Below, in pieces: positions 11,438 to 23,483 of a DNA stretch of 64,000 bases. The position numbers were made by a program, and so were the translations under genes. Source of the DNA: Linderina pennispora (lineage: Eukaryota > Kickxellomycota > Kickxellomycetes > Kickxellales > Kickxellaceae); contig NW_024468249.1 of NCBI RefSeq assembly GCF_002104995.1, positions 3,038,001 to 3,102,000 on the forward strand. The letters run 5' to 3'. How positions within the stretch are numbered: the first letter of the stretch is position 1; every line of letters starts with the position of its first letter. The notes beneath the pieces were generated by a model. It ran no database searches, had not been told where the DNA came from, and saw only the letters and a program-made list of their open reading frames with translations.

Positions 11438-12996
11438 TCAGTGCTTGTTGCGGTACATGTCCTTGCGGTGCGAGGGCAGCTCCTGGCGGTTGCGCACCAT
11501 CCAGGCGATTCCGCAGGCATTGCACAGCGTTTTTGGGCCATTCGGCCCTTGGCGCGGAATCGGGGTCCCGCTGCTGTCGCATCCACAGTGCTGGCACTCC
11601 CAGTTGCTTAAATCGACCCTTGTGTGCTGCCGTGGCGTTGATACCCGCGACGGCGTGCCCTGCTGTGATGTCGATGTGGCTGTTTGGATACGGATGGTCG
11701 AGTGCTGTGAGCGGCGGCCACTTGGCGAAGCCGTCCACGTGTGGTGCCAGCGCCGCATCGACTGCTGACGTCGACAAGGCCGCCTGTGCATAGTATGCTG
11801 GGTTGATGCTAGGTGCCAGAACTGTCGGTGCGACCCCTGGCTCGTGCGGTAGGGCTTCAGGCGGCAAAAAATTGAACGATCTGATGTGCCCGCGCTCTGA
11901 CCGACGCATGCGGCGGTAGCTGCGCTCCTTGTGCATCCACATGCGGTCGAGCTCCTCGGCCGTGAGAACCTCGACGCTGGGGCCCCACGCATTGGCCATG
12001 TCGGGAGGTCGGAATGCCGACTCAACTGGGTTCTGCCTAAGCCAGTGTGCGTCGCCTGCTTCAATAAGCTCCTTCTGCAGCCTCGCAATCTCCTCGCGCA
12101 CGCGGTGCGCCACTAGCGGCGGATACTCGCCAGCCCAGCCCCAAATCGCGGCACAGGCACTTGGCAAACTCCTCGGGCTTGGTGTCTAGCGGTTCGAGAA
12201 TGTCCCACTCGACGCGGTCCCGCAGCACATGGGAACCGATCTGGATCTCCAAGGTTGAGAACCACACGCAGCTCGATGGCCGACACATCAGCGGAGTCCA
12301 CAGCGACGTACTCGGCGACCTGCTGGCGGATCAGCTGGGCGATATGGACCTGTGCGCTGGCCTTGCCATCGGCAGGCAGCGCCAGGTCTGCGCAGTATAT
12401 GGCCGCAAACTGTTCAGGCGTGATAATGCGCTCCTTTGCGTTCCACACAAACACGTCATGCAGACGGAAATCGCCAACCTCCAGCTCGATCCGGATAGGA
12501 ACCAGCAGCTCGTCCTGTTGCGCCAGCCATTTTGCCTGGTCGTCCCGTAGATGCCAATGGGCCGTGCGACGCCGCGCACGCTTCTGCATTCGCGTCGTAT
12601 GCAGGACTGTACACCGATGCCGCTCATCGGCTCGGCCTCCTGCGACTTGCCGTCACGCGACTCGCTGTCGTTCTTTACCGACCCGCCATCGGTCTCAAAC
12701 ATCGATTCGGTGTCGTCCTCAACTCCGTACTCGTTCTCCGAGTCCGAGCTCCACTCGCGCAGGTTACGCCGGCTGCCGCGCGTCGACCGGGTGCGTGTCA
12801 GGCGGCCGCTGCTGGTAGTCATGCCGCCATGGACACTGCCGGCGCCATTTCCGGCGCCTGTGGTGTTCCCGGATGCTGAGAGGACGAGCATGGCAGAGCC
12901 ACCCTCTTTAAGACGCTCTACGTAGGCGCTGCCGAACAAGCCCATGCGCCGGAGCTGCTGTGCATTGGCAATCTGCGCGCTCTGTGCTGAATTCAT
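11438..12996 (-). CDS. SNF5: SNF5/SMARCB1-type chromatin-remodelling subunit with C-terminal GATA finger; five frame breaks
   Basis: Core subunit of SWI/SNF or RSC nucleosome remodellers. From the ATG at 12996 the N-terminus is Ser/Thr/Gly-rich and acidic. SNF5 repeat 1 ([18 protein letters not shown].., ..[14 protein letters not shown]) is coded at about 12,330-12,510. Repeat 2 ([18 protein letters not shown].., ..[15 protein letters not shown]) is at 12,130-12,250. A GATA-type finger (CQHCGC..LCNACG, Cys-X2-Cys then Cys-X2-Cys) is coded at about 11,500-11,600, an arrangement known in fungal SNF5. The coding runs across five breaks at about 12611, 12572, 12252, 12129 and 11618. Each is cured by ignoring one base, giving 517 residues. 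At 12252 the break sits inside repeat 2 (VVLN/LEIQIG). Whether these are consensus errors is treated in the findings. Divergent from GCN1. Confidence 0.85.
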
Positions 12997-13668
12997 TGTC
13001 CACGCTGTGTGATATGTGTGGCCGGATGCGGAGTGAGTGAGTGAGTGAGTGAGAGACTGTATGTTGGAAGCGCTGGGAAGAACTCGAATTCTACAGACTA
13101 AAGGAAGGCAAAAAACAATGCGAATTTCGCCAGTGTCTACGCGAACAAGGCCACTATTTTTCCATCGCGGCTCGCCGACTTCCAGCATTCCGCGAGCCGA
13201 GCTGGGTTCCGGTTTTTTTTTCTGGCCGCAGGCTGTGGCCGCAGGCAGATTGCATGTGTGCAAAATTTGGACTGGGGGTGTGCACATTTTTTCGCGTGCC
13301 AACCCCTGCAACCCGGGCAGCGCTTGTAGCCCCGACTCTCTCCTCTCCATACTTCTCCTTGCCTCGCTAGACACACAGAGCATTGAATATTTCTGATAAA
13401 GGTACATAGCACAGGGTCGGCGTCTGGCACCGGCGGGCGCAATCGGGCGGGCGCAATCGGGCGGCCAACGGAATGCAACAATTGATTCAGCCTTCCTTCT
13501 CCCAAACTTAGGAGCAACTCTGACATTTCCAAGAAGCGACACAGACCGTGGTTCCGTTAGCAACCAGCTCTAGAGAAAACCAAAACTACCAATAGCGATC
13601 AGACTACTGCTTGGCGTCTATCACTATCTCAAGTCTTTCGTCGAGACCGTTTATTACCAACTTTTGCA
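12997..13668. other. divergent promoter between SNF5 and GCN1
   Basis: 672 bp between two head-to-head starts. It contains a GAGT microsatellite in the SNF5 5' flank. No TATA box was evident close to either start. Confidence 0.7.
13031..13050. repeat. GAGT tetranucleotide microsatellite
   Basis: Five perfect GAGT units just upstream of the SNF5 start codon (in the SNF5 5' UTR or promoter). Confidence 0.95.
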
Positions 13669-16600
13669 ATGAGCGAAGCCGTGGCAGCAGAGGGCGAGTT
13701 TGCGTGGGGTCCGTACACAGAGCGCCTGAACGAGCTGGTGACAGCATCGCGTGTCAACGACCGGACGCGCCCTGTTTACCGCCGATCTCATGCCACAGAT
13801 CGCCGCGCACCCGCTCAGCGACAAGGAGCTGGTGGGGCTGGTGCGCACGCTCACACTGACGGTCTCTCGCTACGTCGACCGCGAGTCGCGCAGCCTCGTG
13901 CTGGCAGCGCTCCGGGAGCTCAGCGTCAAAAAGGCCAGCGTGTTTGTAGAGGTCATTGTCGGCGTGCTTGGGCCGATCGTGGCCTCGGCGCAGCCCAAGA
14001 CCAGCGACTCGCCTGACATGGTGGGCGCGACACCGGCGGCCAAATTCGTGCTGCTGACGTGGATCAACCTGGCGCTGCCAGTTCCGGTCACGCAGCTGAA
14101 GAAGGATCCGGCCGAGCTGGAGAAGAACACGGCGTGGGTGAAGCTGGTGGAGATGGCGGCGCTTCCTGATCTGGGGCACTTCGCCGTCCAGCGCCAGCAT
14201 CAAGGACCAGAAGATCAACTCGGTATCGAATAGCGCACATCACGATGTCTGGCGCACGCTGCGCTCATGCCCAGTCCTGACAGCGCCGATGCTGAGCATC
14301 TTAACGCGCCCAGCAAGCGGCAGCGAGGCAGGTGTGCTGATCGGTAACATTGTCGGGACAGCGATCCGTCCTGGCGGACAAGCCCGGCAAGAGTGGCGAT
14401 GGCGGTGCGGCGCTGAAGCAGGTTGAGCAGTTCAAAGACACGATCGTTTCGTACATTCGACAAGGTGCTGATCAGTGCAAAGGCACCAGTTTCGTATGCC
14501 AGCGTAGCGGATCTGGGCGACTTCTTGCGGCGGTTCGTTGCAGCGGACTTCGACAAGCTGTTCAAGCCGTCGATTACCAAGATGCTGCTGCGGTCACCGG
14601 AAGCTGTGCTGCCGACGTGCTACTGGCTGCTGAAGTGTCTGAGCAACGATGTTGATCTGGCCGCAGTATACATTGACATGTTTGCTGACCAGATCGCCAG
14701 CAACCTGCTCAAGAGCTCAAAGGACAAGGTGCGCGAGACCGCTGCCCTGCTGTTTGAGTCGCTGGCCAGCACACCGCGCTCGATCGAGGATGCCACCAAG
14801 GCGGCCGAGATTGCCACCAAGCCGCTGACTGCCGGCCGCTACACGCAGGCAGACCACCGCGTAGGTGTTCTACAATCTGCTGGGCAGTGTGCGCGCCGGG
14901 CCTGGCAACGGGTGGGCGTCGTCGGTGGCGATCTTGCCTGCTCTGCTGAAGATGACAGCCAAGGAGACGCAGGAGGCGCCTGTCAACGCAGTACTCAGCG
15001 CTATTGGCAGCCATGTCAGCGTTGTAATCGAGTATCTGCGCACGGCCGAGGCTGGTGCTGACGGTGCTGCGCAGTGTGAAGAGGCGCTGAAGGCGTTCTC
15101 GGACGCAGCCAAGAAGGGCCTGGCGCTTCCGGACAAGTCGGCGCTGGTGCGGCAGGCGTGGGCGGCCAATGCGATCGGTGAACCCCTGTGGTCAGCAGTC
15201 GCGCAGCTTGGCGGGATCGACCCACCTGTGGTTTGCGTCGTCAGTCCACCCGCTGGTGCAGGCGCTGGCCGCAGTCGCTGTGAAGGCCGCAGCAAACCCG
15301 CTCACTGCTGGCACAACCCTGGAAGCCCATGTCGGAGTAGCGCTGGCCCTGCATTCGGCTGAGCCCATTCCCAATGCCAATGCCAACGACCTCATTGGAC
15401 CTCGTCACTGGGTCCGAAAAGTCGCTCCTGCTGTGGGACAAGGTGTACCACAAGGCTGCCAGCCCACGCGAGCTGACGTGGGTGCTGCGTGCAGCCGAGA
15501 TGCTGTTCAACAATGGCTGCAGCGACCCGCGTCTGGCTGGTCTGATTACCTGGTCTCTGTGCCGCTTCCCAGAGCCCACGCTGGCGACTACTCGGGGAGC
15601 CCTGCAGGTTGTCCAGGCAATGAGCACCAGCGATGCTGCCAGGCTGTGGGAGCTGGTAGAGCCAAGCTTTGTGGCTGAAATGGCCAAGTCGCTGGAGCTG
15701 GAGCGCATCAGGTACAAATGGACGGGGATTCTGGCGGCAGTCGCATCAGGAATCAACGCCGAGGAAGTCTCGCAGGAGAAGAAGAGCGACGTGCTGGTAT
15801 CCATGGCCTTGGCGGCGCACCACCCGGCAGTTCTGAAGGAGTCGGGCCGCTCGAGCTTCTGGATTGAGACCATCCTGCGCGCGCGCGTGGACCCAGGTGA
15901 GCTGTGCCACGGGATTCCTGGCGGCACTGCGGCAGGCGATCGAGCTGGCCATGCAGGGCTCGTCTGAGGGCGGCCAGGCACAATTTGACTCGGCAGTCAA
16001 CCTGATCAAGGATCTGGTGTTCATCGGCAGCGACAGCGTTGCGCTGCGGCTGCTCGAGTTTGCCCGCGAGAGCATCAATCCTGACAGCCTGAGCCTGGTT
16101 TCGCAGCACGACATTGCAGTGTGGCGGACTCCCAAGGACCAGCTGCTGGAGGACCCAGTTGTCGAGAAGGAGCGTGCCAAGCAGGGAGGCAAGAACAAGA
16201 AGGACGACTGGGAGGCTCAGCTGCGGGAGGAGCTGGCGCGCAAGCACAACAAGGTGCGCAAGCTGACCAGCGAAGAGCAGGAGATGGTTGACAAGCAGTG
16301 GGCCAAGGAGAATGCAGCGCGTGCCAAGGTTGAGGCGGCCTACCATGGACTGACCTGCGGTCTGGCGACCGTCAGGGCTGTGGTCCGCGGCAGCTTGAGT
16401 GTGGCCAGCACGTGCATGCTGGAGCTGGTGCGTATTGTTGTCGAGCGGGCTGTCATTGGCGGTGGTTCCGTCAGCGAGGCTCTGGCAGGCGAGGCGATCC
16501 GCGACACGCTGCTGGACATGAGCAAGGCCTGCCGACGGGCTTGAGGAGGCGCTGCGCACGCCAATTGCCATGGGTCTGCTGCGGGCGCGCGGCTTTGCCA

Positions 16601-19600
16601 GCGTGATCCCCCAGGGCTGGCTGTACGAGTCCATGGAGGACCTGGCCACGCGTCTGTACTACAGCCTGCGCGTCAGCTGCGAGCACCAGCCACTGCCTTC
16701 GGCCGGGTTCAACTTTTTGTTCCCGTTCATGCAGGCGACCTCTGAGCAAGGCGGCTGGGGCCGCAAGATCAAGCGTGGGGTTGAGGAGCACGACGAGTAT
16801 GCGCAGATGGACCACGCAGCCGAGCAGCTGACGATGGTAGTGGCCATTCTGGGCTTCCACGCGCACTTTGGCAATGTCTCCGAGATGCCGCGCAAGGAGA
16901 TGATCGAGCTGCTGGTGCTTCTGATGGCCACGCAGCCGATGCTGCTGGCCCAGTGCCGCACCAGCTTGGTCAAGATGGCCGAGGAGATGGAGGGAACCGA
17001 CACTCCGCTGGAGCGCGACGCGCTGCTCGATGGCCTGCTGCGTCCTGACAGTGTTGTGCGCAGCGCGTGCCTGGCGGCGCTTGACTTTATTGACCTGACG
17101 GATCTGGAGTTCTCGGCCAAGCTGTGGGTCAACACTGGCGCGTCCGAAGACGATGCTGTTGCGCTGGTTGAAAATGCCGAGCTGGCCCGCACGCTGTGGG
17201 CTGAAAACGGCATGGAGGTGCTGCCGGAGCTCATTGACGGCATTGTGCCGTACCTGAACCACGATGCGGCGGAGATCCGCACCTGCGCTGCCAAGTCCAT
17301 TGGCTATGCAGTGCAGGAGCGCCTGGCGCTGGCCGAGGACGAGGAGGAGACCGACATCACCGCTGACGGCGTCAATGCCGAGATTGACCAGCTGCTGGTG
17401 GCCCTGCAGGATGCGTACCGCAAGTGGTACATTTCGCTGGACCCCGAGTACGACGCCTTTTGGCATTGTCGTGCCGGGCACGCAGAACCGCCAGGACATT
17501 GCCGCCACTCGTGTCGCGGTGGCTGACTCGTTCCTGCATCTGGCTCCGCTGCTGCAGACGGCGGGTCCAGGTCAAGAGCCTGATCGCCTTCCTGGTCCAC
17601 GACCGTGCGCTGGGCGAGCGGGCTGAGTCTGTGCGTTCGCACATGCTCTCTGCCGGTGCCCAGGCAGTGGCTGCCCACGGCTCGCAGTGGTCGGGCGAGC
17701 TCCTGCCGATTCTCGAAAAGTTCCTATCCGAGCCCGACGAGGGCACTGAGTCGTACGACTACATCCGCGAGGGCGTGGTTGTGCTGCTGGGTCGGCTGGC
17801 GCAGCATCTGCCGAACGGCGAGGAGGCACGCGTGGCCGATGCGGTCGACCAGCTGGTGGCCACTCTGGCGACGCCCTCTGAGGCTGTGCAGAGCGCAGTC
17901 AGCGAGTGCCTTCCGCCTCTGGCCAAGCGCCTGTCTGAGGACAAGTTTGGCAGCGTCATTGACGGTATTGTCGACGTGCTGCTGAACGGCGAGCGGTACT
18001 CGCAGCGGCGTGGTGCGGCCTACGGTCTGTCTGGTTTGATCAAGGGCCGCGGACTGGCGGCGCTGAAGAAGTATGCAATCATCGACAAGCTGCGCGAGGC
18101 ATGCAACAACACCAAGTCGTTCCAGCAGCGCCAGGGCTCGCTGTTTGCATTTGAGACGCTGTCAGGCAAGATGGGCCGGCTGTTTGAGCCGTACATTATC
18201 CAGTTCCTGCCGCTGCTCCTGTCGCGCTTCAGCGACGCCAATGCCGATGTGCGTGAGGCCGCCAGCGACGCGGCGCGTGTGATCATGGCCAACATCTCTG
18301 GGCACGGTGTCAAGCTGATTCTGCCGTCTGCTCTGACGGGTCTCAGCGACGACCAGTGGCGCACCAAGAAGGGCAGTGTCGAGGTGCTCGGCTCCATGGC
18401 GTACTGTGCTCCCAAGCAGCTGTCGGTGTCGCTGCCCACCATTGTGCCGCGCATTATCGAGGTCCTGACTGACACACACCACCAGGTGGCGGCGGCTGCG
18501 CGCGAGGCGCTGCTGCGGTTCGGCGAGGTCATCCATAACCCTGAGATCCAGGAGCTGGTTCCAGTTCTGCTGGGCGCCCTTGACGACCCGGCCAACAAGA
18601 CCGACTCGGCGCTGCGTACGCTGCTGTACACGGCCTTTATCCACTACATCGATGCGCCGTCGCTGGCGCTGGTGGTGCCGATTATCCAGCGTGGTATGCG
18701 CGCACGCATGGCGTCGACCAAGCGTAATGCGTCGCAGATCATGGGCTCGATGGCGACGCTGACGGATCCCAAGGACCTGGTACCCTATCTTGATTCGCTG
18801 GTGCCTCTGCTGCGCGGTGTGCTTGTGGACCCTGTTCCTGAAACGCGTGCCACGTCGGCCAAGGCCCTGGGCTCGCTGGTGCAGAAGCTGGGCGAAACGC
18901 AGTTCCCGAGCCTGGTGGCTGACCTAGTGAAGGTGCTCAAGAGCGACGCGTCGGGTGTCGATCGGGCTGGAGCTGCGCAGGGTCTGTCTGAGGTCCTGTC
19001 GGGTATCGGCATGGAGCGTCTCGAGGGCCTGGTTCCCGAGATCCTGGCCAACTGCAACTCGTCGCGCGTGCCTGTGCGCGAGGGCTTCATGATGCTGCTG
19101 ATCTACCTTCCGGTGACGTTCGGCGAGGAGTTCCAGAAGTTCCTGCCGCAGGTGATCCCGCCTGTTCTGTCCGGCTTGGCCGACGAGAACGAGCAGGTCA
19201 GAGACGCTGCTCTGCGCGCCGGCCGCATCCTGGTCATGTCGTATTCCAAGACGGCTGTCGACCAGCTGCTGCCCGAGCTGCTGGCTGGCGTGCAGCACGA
19301 GTCGTGGCGCATCCGCCACTCGTCGATCGAGCTGCTCGGAGAGTTCCTGTTCCGGGTCGCCGGTATCAGCGGCAAGCAGGCCGAGAAGGAGCGCGAGGAG
19401 GCGCGTGCTCAGTTCTTTGCTGTCCAGGAAGGCGGCGAGGATGGCGAGGATGGCGAGGGTGCTGGCGAAGGCGGCGAGGGTGCTGGTGAGGCTGGCGAGG
19501 GCTCTGACGAGGACGAGGACGACGAGCTGGCCATCTCGAGCAACCTGCGCAACGTGCTGAACGAGAACCTGGGAGCCGAGCGCTGCAACTCTGTGCTGGC

Positions 19601-22231
19601 GTCGCTGTATGTGGCCCGCAGTGACGTGTCGGCGATGGTGCGCCAGGCGGCGTTCTCAGTGTGGAAGAGCATTGTCAGCCATACGCCACGCACGCTGCGC
19701 GAGTGCCTACCCAAGATCATGGACATTGTGCTGAGCGGTCTGGCGGCAGACGAGTACGAGCGCCGCACAACCGCTGCTCGCACACTCGGCGACCTTGTGC
19801 GCAAGCTGGGCGAGTCGATCATGGCCGAGATTGTGCCGATTCTGGAGAAGGCCCTGTCCGACCAGACTTCTGGAGCAGCCGGTGGCGTGCGCCACGGAGT
19901 GTTTATCGGTCTGTCGGAGATCCTGCAGTCAGCAGGCAAGTCATACATCGACGTGTATGCTGACGCGATGATCCCGCTGGTCCGCCGCGGCCTGTGCGAC
20001 GAGGACGCCATGGTGCGCGAGGCGGCAGCCTCAGCCTTTGACAGCCTGCAGCAGGCTGTTGGCCCGAGCATCATTGATTCGGTGGTCCCACCGCTGCTCA
20101 CAGCGCTGACTGTGCAGCAGGGCGGCGAGGGAGCCAAGGACGCAATTCTCCCGGGCATCAATGCCGAGCACGCGCTCGAAGCTCTGCGCGAGCTGATGGC
20201 AGTGCGTGCCAACGTGGTGTTCCCGGTCCTGATCCCGACACTGACAGCCAAGCCTGTGACAGCGTTCCACGCCCAGGCCCTGGCATCTCTGATCCAGGTG
20301 TCTGGCAGCAGCTTGAGCAGGCGGCTGCCGCAGATCCTGGTGTCGCTGTTCGAGTCGCTGCCAGTACACCACGCCAATGGCGATGCCGAGGCGGAGAGTG
20401 CCCTGCGCGACACTGTGCGTGTGGTGGTGACTGCGGCAGCGCAGGACGAGGACACGCTCGAGGCCCTGATGATGCTGTTCCATGAGTCGGTCAAGATCAA
20501 CGAGAGCACCAAGCTCAGCGAGGCGCCGGAGGTCGTGTCGCGTGTGGCCGAGGCGTGCTTTGCGCTGGCCGCCATGTGCCAGGCGTTCGGGCCAGGCTCT
20601 GCAGCGCGCGGGCGCACTGTGCTTGGTACACATGTGATCGACTGGCTGCGGGTGCTTATTGACCTGCTGGCAGGTGCCGTCGGATCTGGTGGTCAAGGCG
20701 GCCTGGACAGCGCTCGACGCGCTGGTCAAGACTGTGCCCAAGGAGGACTTTGACGGCTATGTCGGCCCGGTGAGCCGCTCAGTGAAGCGGGCTACCGACT
20801 CGCTGCCTGTGGGCACCACGACGCTGCCTGGCTTCGATCTGCCCAAGGGCGTGGGCCCGATCCTGCCCATCTACGCCCAGGGTCTGCTGGTTGGCTCGGC
20901 CGACTCCAAGGAGCGCGCTGTGCGTGGCATGGCGCGTCTTGTGCGGTTCACGAGCCCTGCAGCCCTGCGGCCGTTCGCGAACTGGCATTACGGGTCCGCT
21001 GATTCGTATTGTCGGAGACCGTCACCCAGCCAACGTCAAGGCAGCGATTCTCAGCACGCTTGGCCTGCTGCTGACGCAGATTCCGGCGCTGATGCGCCCG
21101 TTCCTGCCGCAGCTGCAGCGCACGTTTGTGCGTGGCCTGCACCGAGCAGGACGATGCAGTCCGCCAGCGTGCTGCCATGGCTCTGTCCAGCCTTGATTCC
21201 GCTGCAGCCAGCGTCTTGATCCGCTGGTCAGTGAGCTGACGGCCGGAATCCGCCAGGCTGAGGCTCTTGGCATGCGCCTAGCCTATGATGAAGGCCATTC
21301 GGGCCGTGCTGCGTGCTCCCAACGCGAAGTCGCTCTCTGCCAACAGCGTGCAGGGCATCGAAGACGTCGTTGTTGACAAGGCCAATGGCGATGGTGGACG
21401 CCGTCGAGGGCAGCGCCGATTTCCGCTGGCAGGCGCTCAAGAGCGAATGCTTCGGCGCCCTGTGCGCTATGGTGCCTGCCGAGGATGCGTCTCCGCCTTG
21501 TCGAGCAGTACGCGCTGGCCACCTCTGACGACCCGTCAGAGACCCAGGCGCTGAAGCTGCGGGCTATGGCTGCCGCTCTGGCTGCCGCTCCGCAGGTCTT
21601 TGCCCAGTCGGAGGCCCTGCAGAGCAGCATTGTTGCTGGCGTCGAGCAGGCGCTTGTGCCCAGCACCTCGGTGCACCAGCCGATGGCTGCTCTTCAGGCC
21701 ATCGGTGTGGCGAAGTCTGCTTTGCTGCAAAGGGAGGTAGCTACCCCTGGCAGCGCCATTGTCGAGCCGCTGGTGTCTGCGCTGGTGCGTGCTGTCGACC
21801 CTGCAACCATGTCGGCCTTTGACTCGGAGACGCAGCAGGCTGCGCTGGCTGCGCTCAAGTCGCTGGCCAAGCGCCGCTACGCAGACCTCATCGAGAGTGT
21901 GCGTGACCAGGTCGTCATGGCCGCCATGGCACATGTGCGCGACCGCAACATCCAGGTCAAGCTGGCCGCCGAGCGCTGCGCTCTGTACGCCCTGCGCATG
22001 GCGCGCGTGCCGGCCGAGGACTTTGACGGATCCGACGAAGCCCTCAAGGCGTATGTCGAGAACATGGGCGGCGCCAGCTCCGAGAAGGGCAAGCAGGTGC
22101 TGGACTACCAGCGGCGCGTGCTGAACAAGCTGGCCGAGAGCACCCGCGAGCTCGACTACCTCAGCGACGACGACGAGGACCGGGCTGCCAACCACAATGA
22201 CGAGGACGACGATGAGGACAATGCCGAGTAA
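13669..22231 (+). CDS. GCN1: GCN1, ribosome-bound activator of the Gcn2 kinase; 18 frame breaks
   Basis: HEAT-repeat giant that with Gcn20 links stalled ribosomes to Gcn2 in amino-acid starvation. The uninterrupted centre (about 17571-20673, over 1,000 residues) carries the eEF3-like and Gcn2-binding region. It has family-diagnostic strings such as [47 protein letters not shown] and [14 protein letters not shown]. An acidic Gly/Glu/Asp insert is coded at 19425-19530. The N-terminal part ([11 protein letters not shown]) and the C-terminal part ([20 protein letters not shown]) also match GCN1 but lie in changing frames. Breaks are near 13748, 14175, 14363, 14458, 14863, 15226, 15395, 15895, 16537, 17460, 17570, 20673, 20985, 21143, 21212 (two bases), 21282, 21388 and 21484. 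Dropping 19 bases in all gives exactly 2,848 codons, close to the usual 2,670 residues. The protein ends in an acidic tail. Family certain; integrity uncertain. Confidence 0.93.
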
Positions 22232-23483
22232 CTGCATTTTTCTCCAGGATTATTAAACCAACAAGTAAACAAACATTTCTATGTTTACAATGGCGTGGCA
22301 GATGCCTTCGCTATTCGCTTTGTAAAACGTGCGAATCGTGGCAATTATGTGGTCGGATACTCAGGCTTTGTGGCGTGTGCGCCTTGTCATATATTGACAG
22401 GTGCGATGGGCCAAGCCTGTACATGGTGTGCTTGAGGGCAATATGCTATTTTCCTTTTCGCACCGCTGTCTCCCAGGCTTTTGCATCTGCATTTGCATGT
22501 GCAAATCCCTCCCCTCAAAAGCAGCGCCTCTCGCTGTGTTGCGCCATGAGATGGTCAAGACATCCTGGCTGCACACTACGTATAGCGCGGCAAATAACAT
22601 GCAATAGGAGGAGCCCGTACATCTGGTTCTGCAGAGCTGAGAATAAAAGCAGCCGCTGGCGGACCGCGTTTGCTTCGCGCTGTTGCTGAATGGGGACCGG
22701 TCGGTGGAGCCAATTAATGGAGATGCGCGCTATTTGGGGGATGTTGGTGATCGCCATTCCTGGCCTTGTTCAGGTCGCTTGCCCCACCAGGGCAAAATGG
22801 GCCGCTGAATAAACTGCCGGCGGTGTGGACACGCAAAGCAGATCGCGCTGCACTAGCATTTCCTGGGGTAAACGGCGCTGTGCCTGGCTGGTGGTCGACG
22901 CTTGCATGGCTCATGGCGGGAGTCTGGTGGACATGGTGCCACTGCGACACACCCGCGGCCAGCATAGAGCGGACACCGGTTTTGATACCGGGCTTCTAGA
23001 AGAGAAGGTGTGCCCATGTAGCACACAGGCTGGTGGCAGGCCCCTTGCATTCGGGCTCATTGTCAGGCCATCAAAATCGCGTCAGTGTGGAAGCTGTGTT
23101 GAATGTTTTTTTTTGGGAATCTGAGTGTGAGACGATGTCGATCCTTCCCGGCCCGCCAACCGGTCCTTCTATTTTTTTCCTCATACAGCCATTGTTTTGC
23201 ATCTTGGGCTGCCTTGCCCACAGCGGTCTGCCTGCCTTGCGCGGTTTTTAAGGACGGAGTTCTGGCACAGCCTTCGGCTTCTGATCCTTCACTGCTTTTC
23301 GCACTCCTACTCCTCCTTCCCTTCTCTCTCCCTCCTTTTTCGAGCTCCCTTTCGAACCTTTGAGGACACTAAATAGGCCGGTTCTATTACTGCTCCTCTT
23401 GCCCCTTCCCCTACAACCCCCGCGTTCCCTGTTACCAGGATACACTTCCTACATATACTCGAAGCGGAAACATAGCACCAACA
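22232..23483. other. intergenic, GCN1 3' flank and GH17 promoter
   Basis: 1.25 kb with no supported gene. The last 300 bp before the GH17 start are strikingly pyrimidine-rich on the plus strand (CT and T tracts at about 23280-23420), as is common in fungal core promoters. Confidence 0.6.

Noticed and set aside
13669-22231. Ultra-short introns as the cause of the GCN1 breaks
   Set aside because: Conserved residues continue right across the breaks; candidate GT..AG pairs around several sites do not have lengths that restore the frame.
13669-22231. Euplotes-style stop-codon frameshifting
   Set aside because: Most breaks are at sense codons with no shared slippery heptamer and no stop directly at the shift point.
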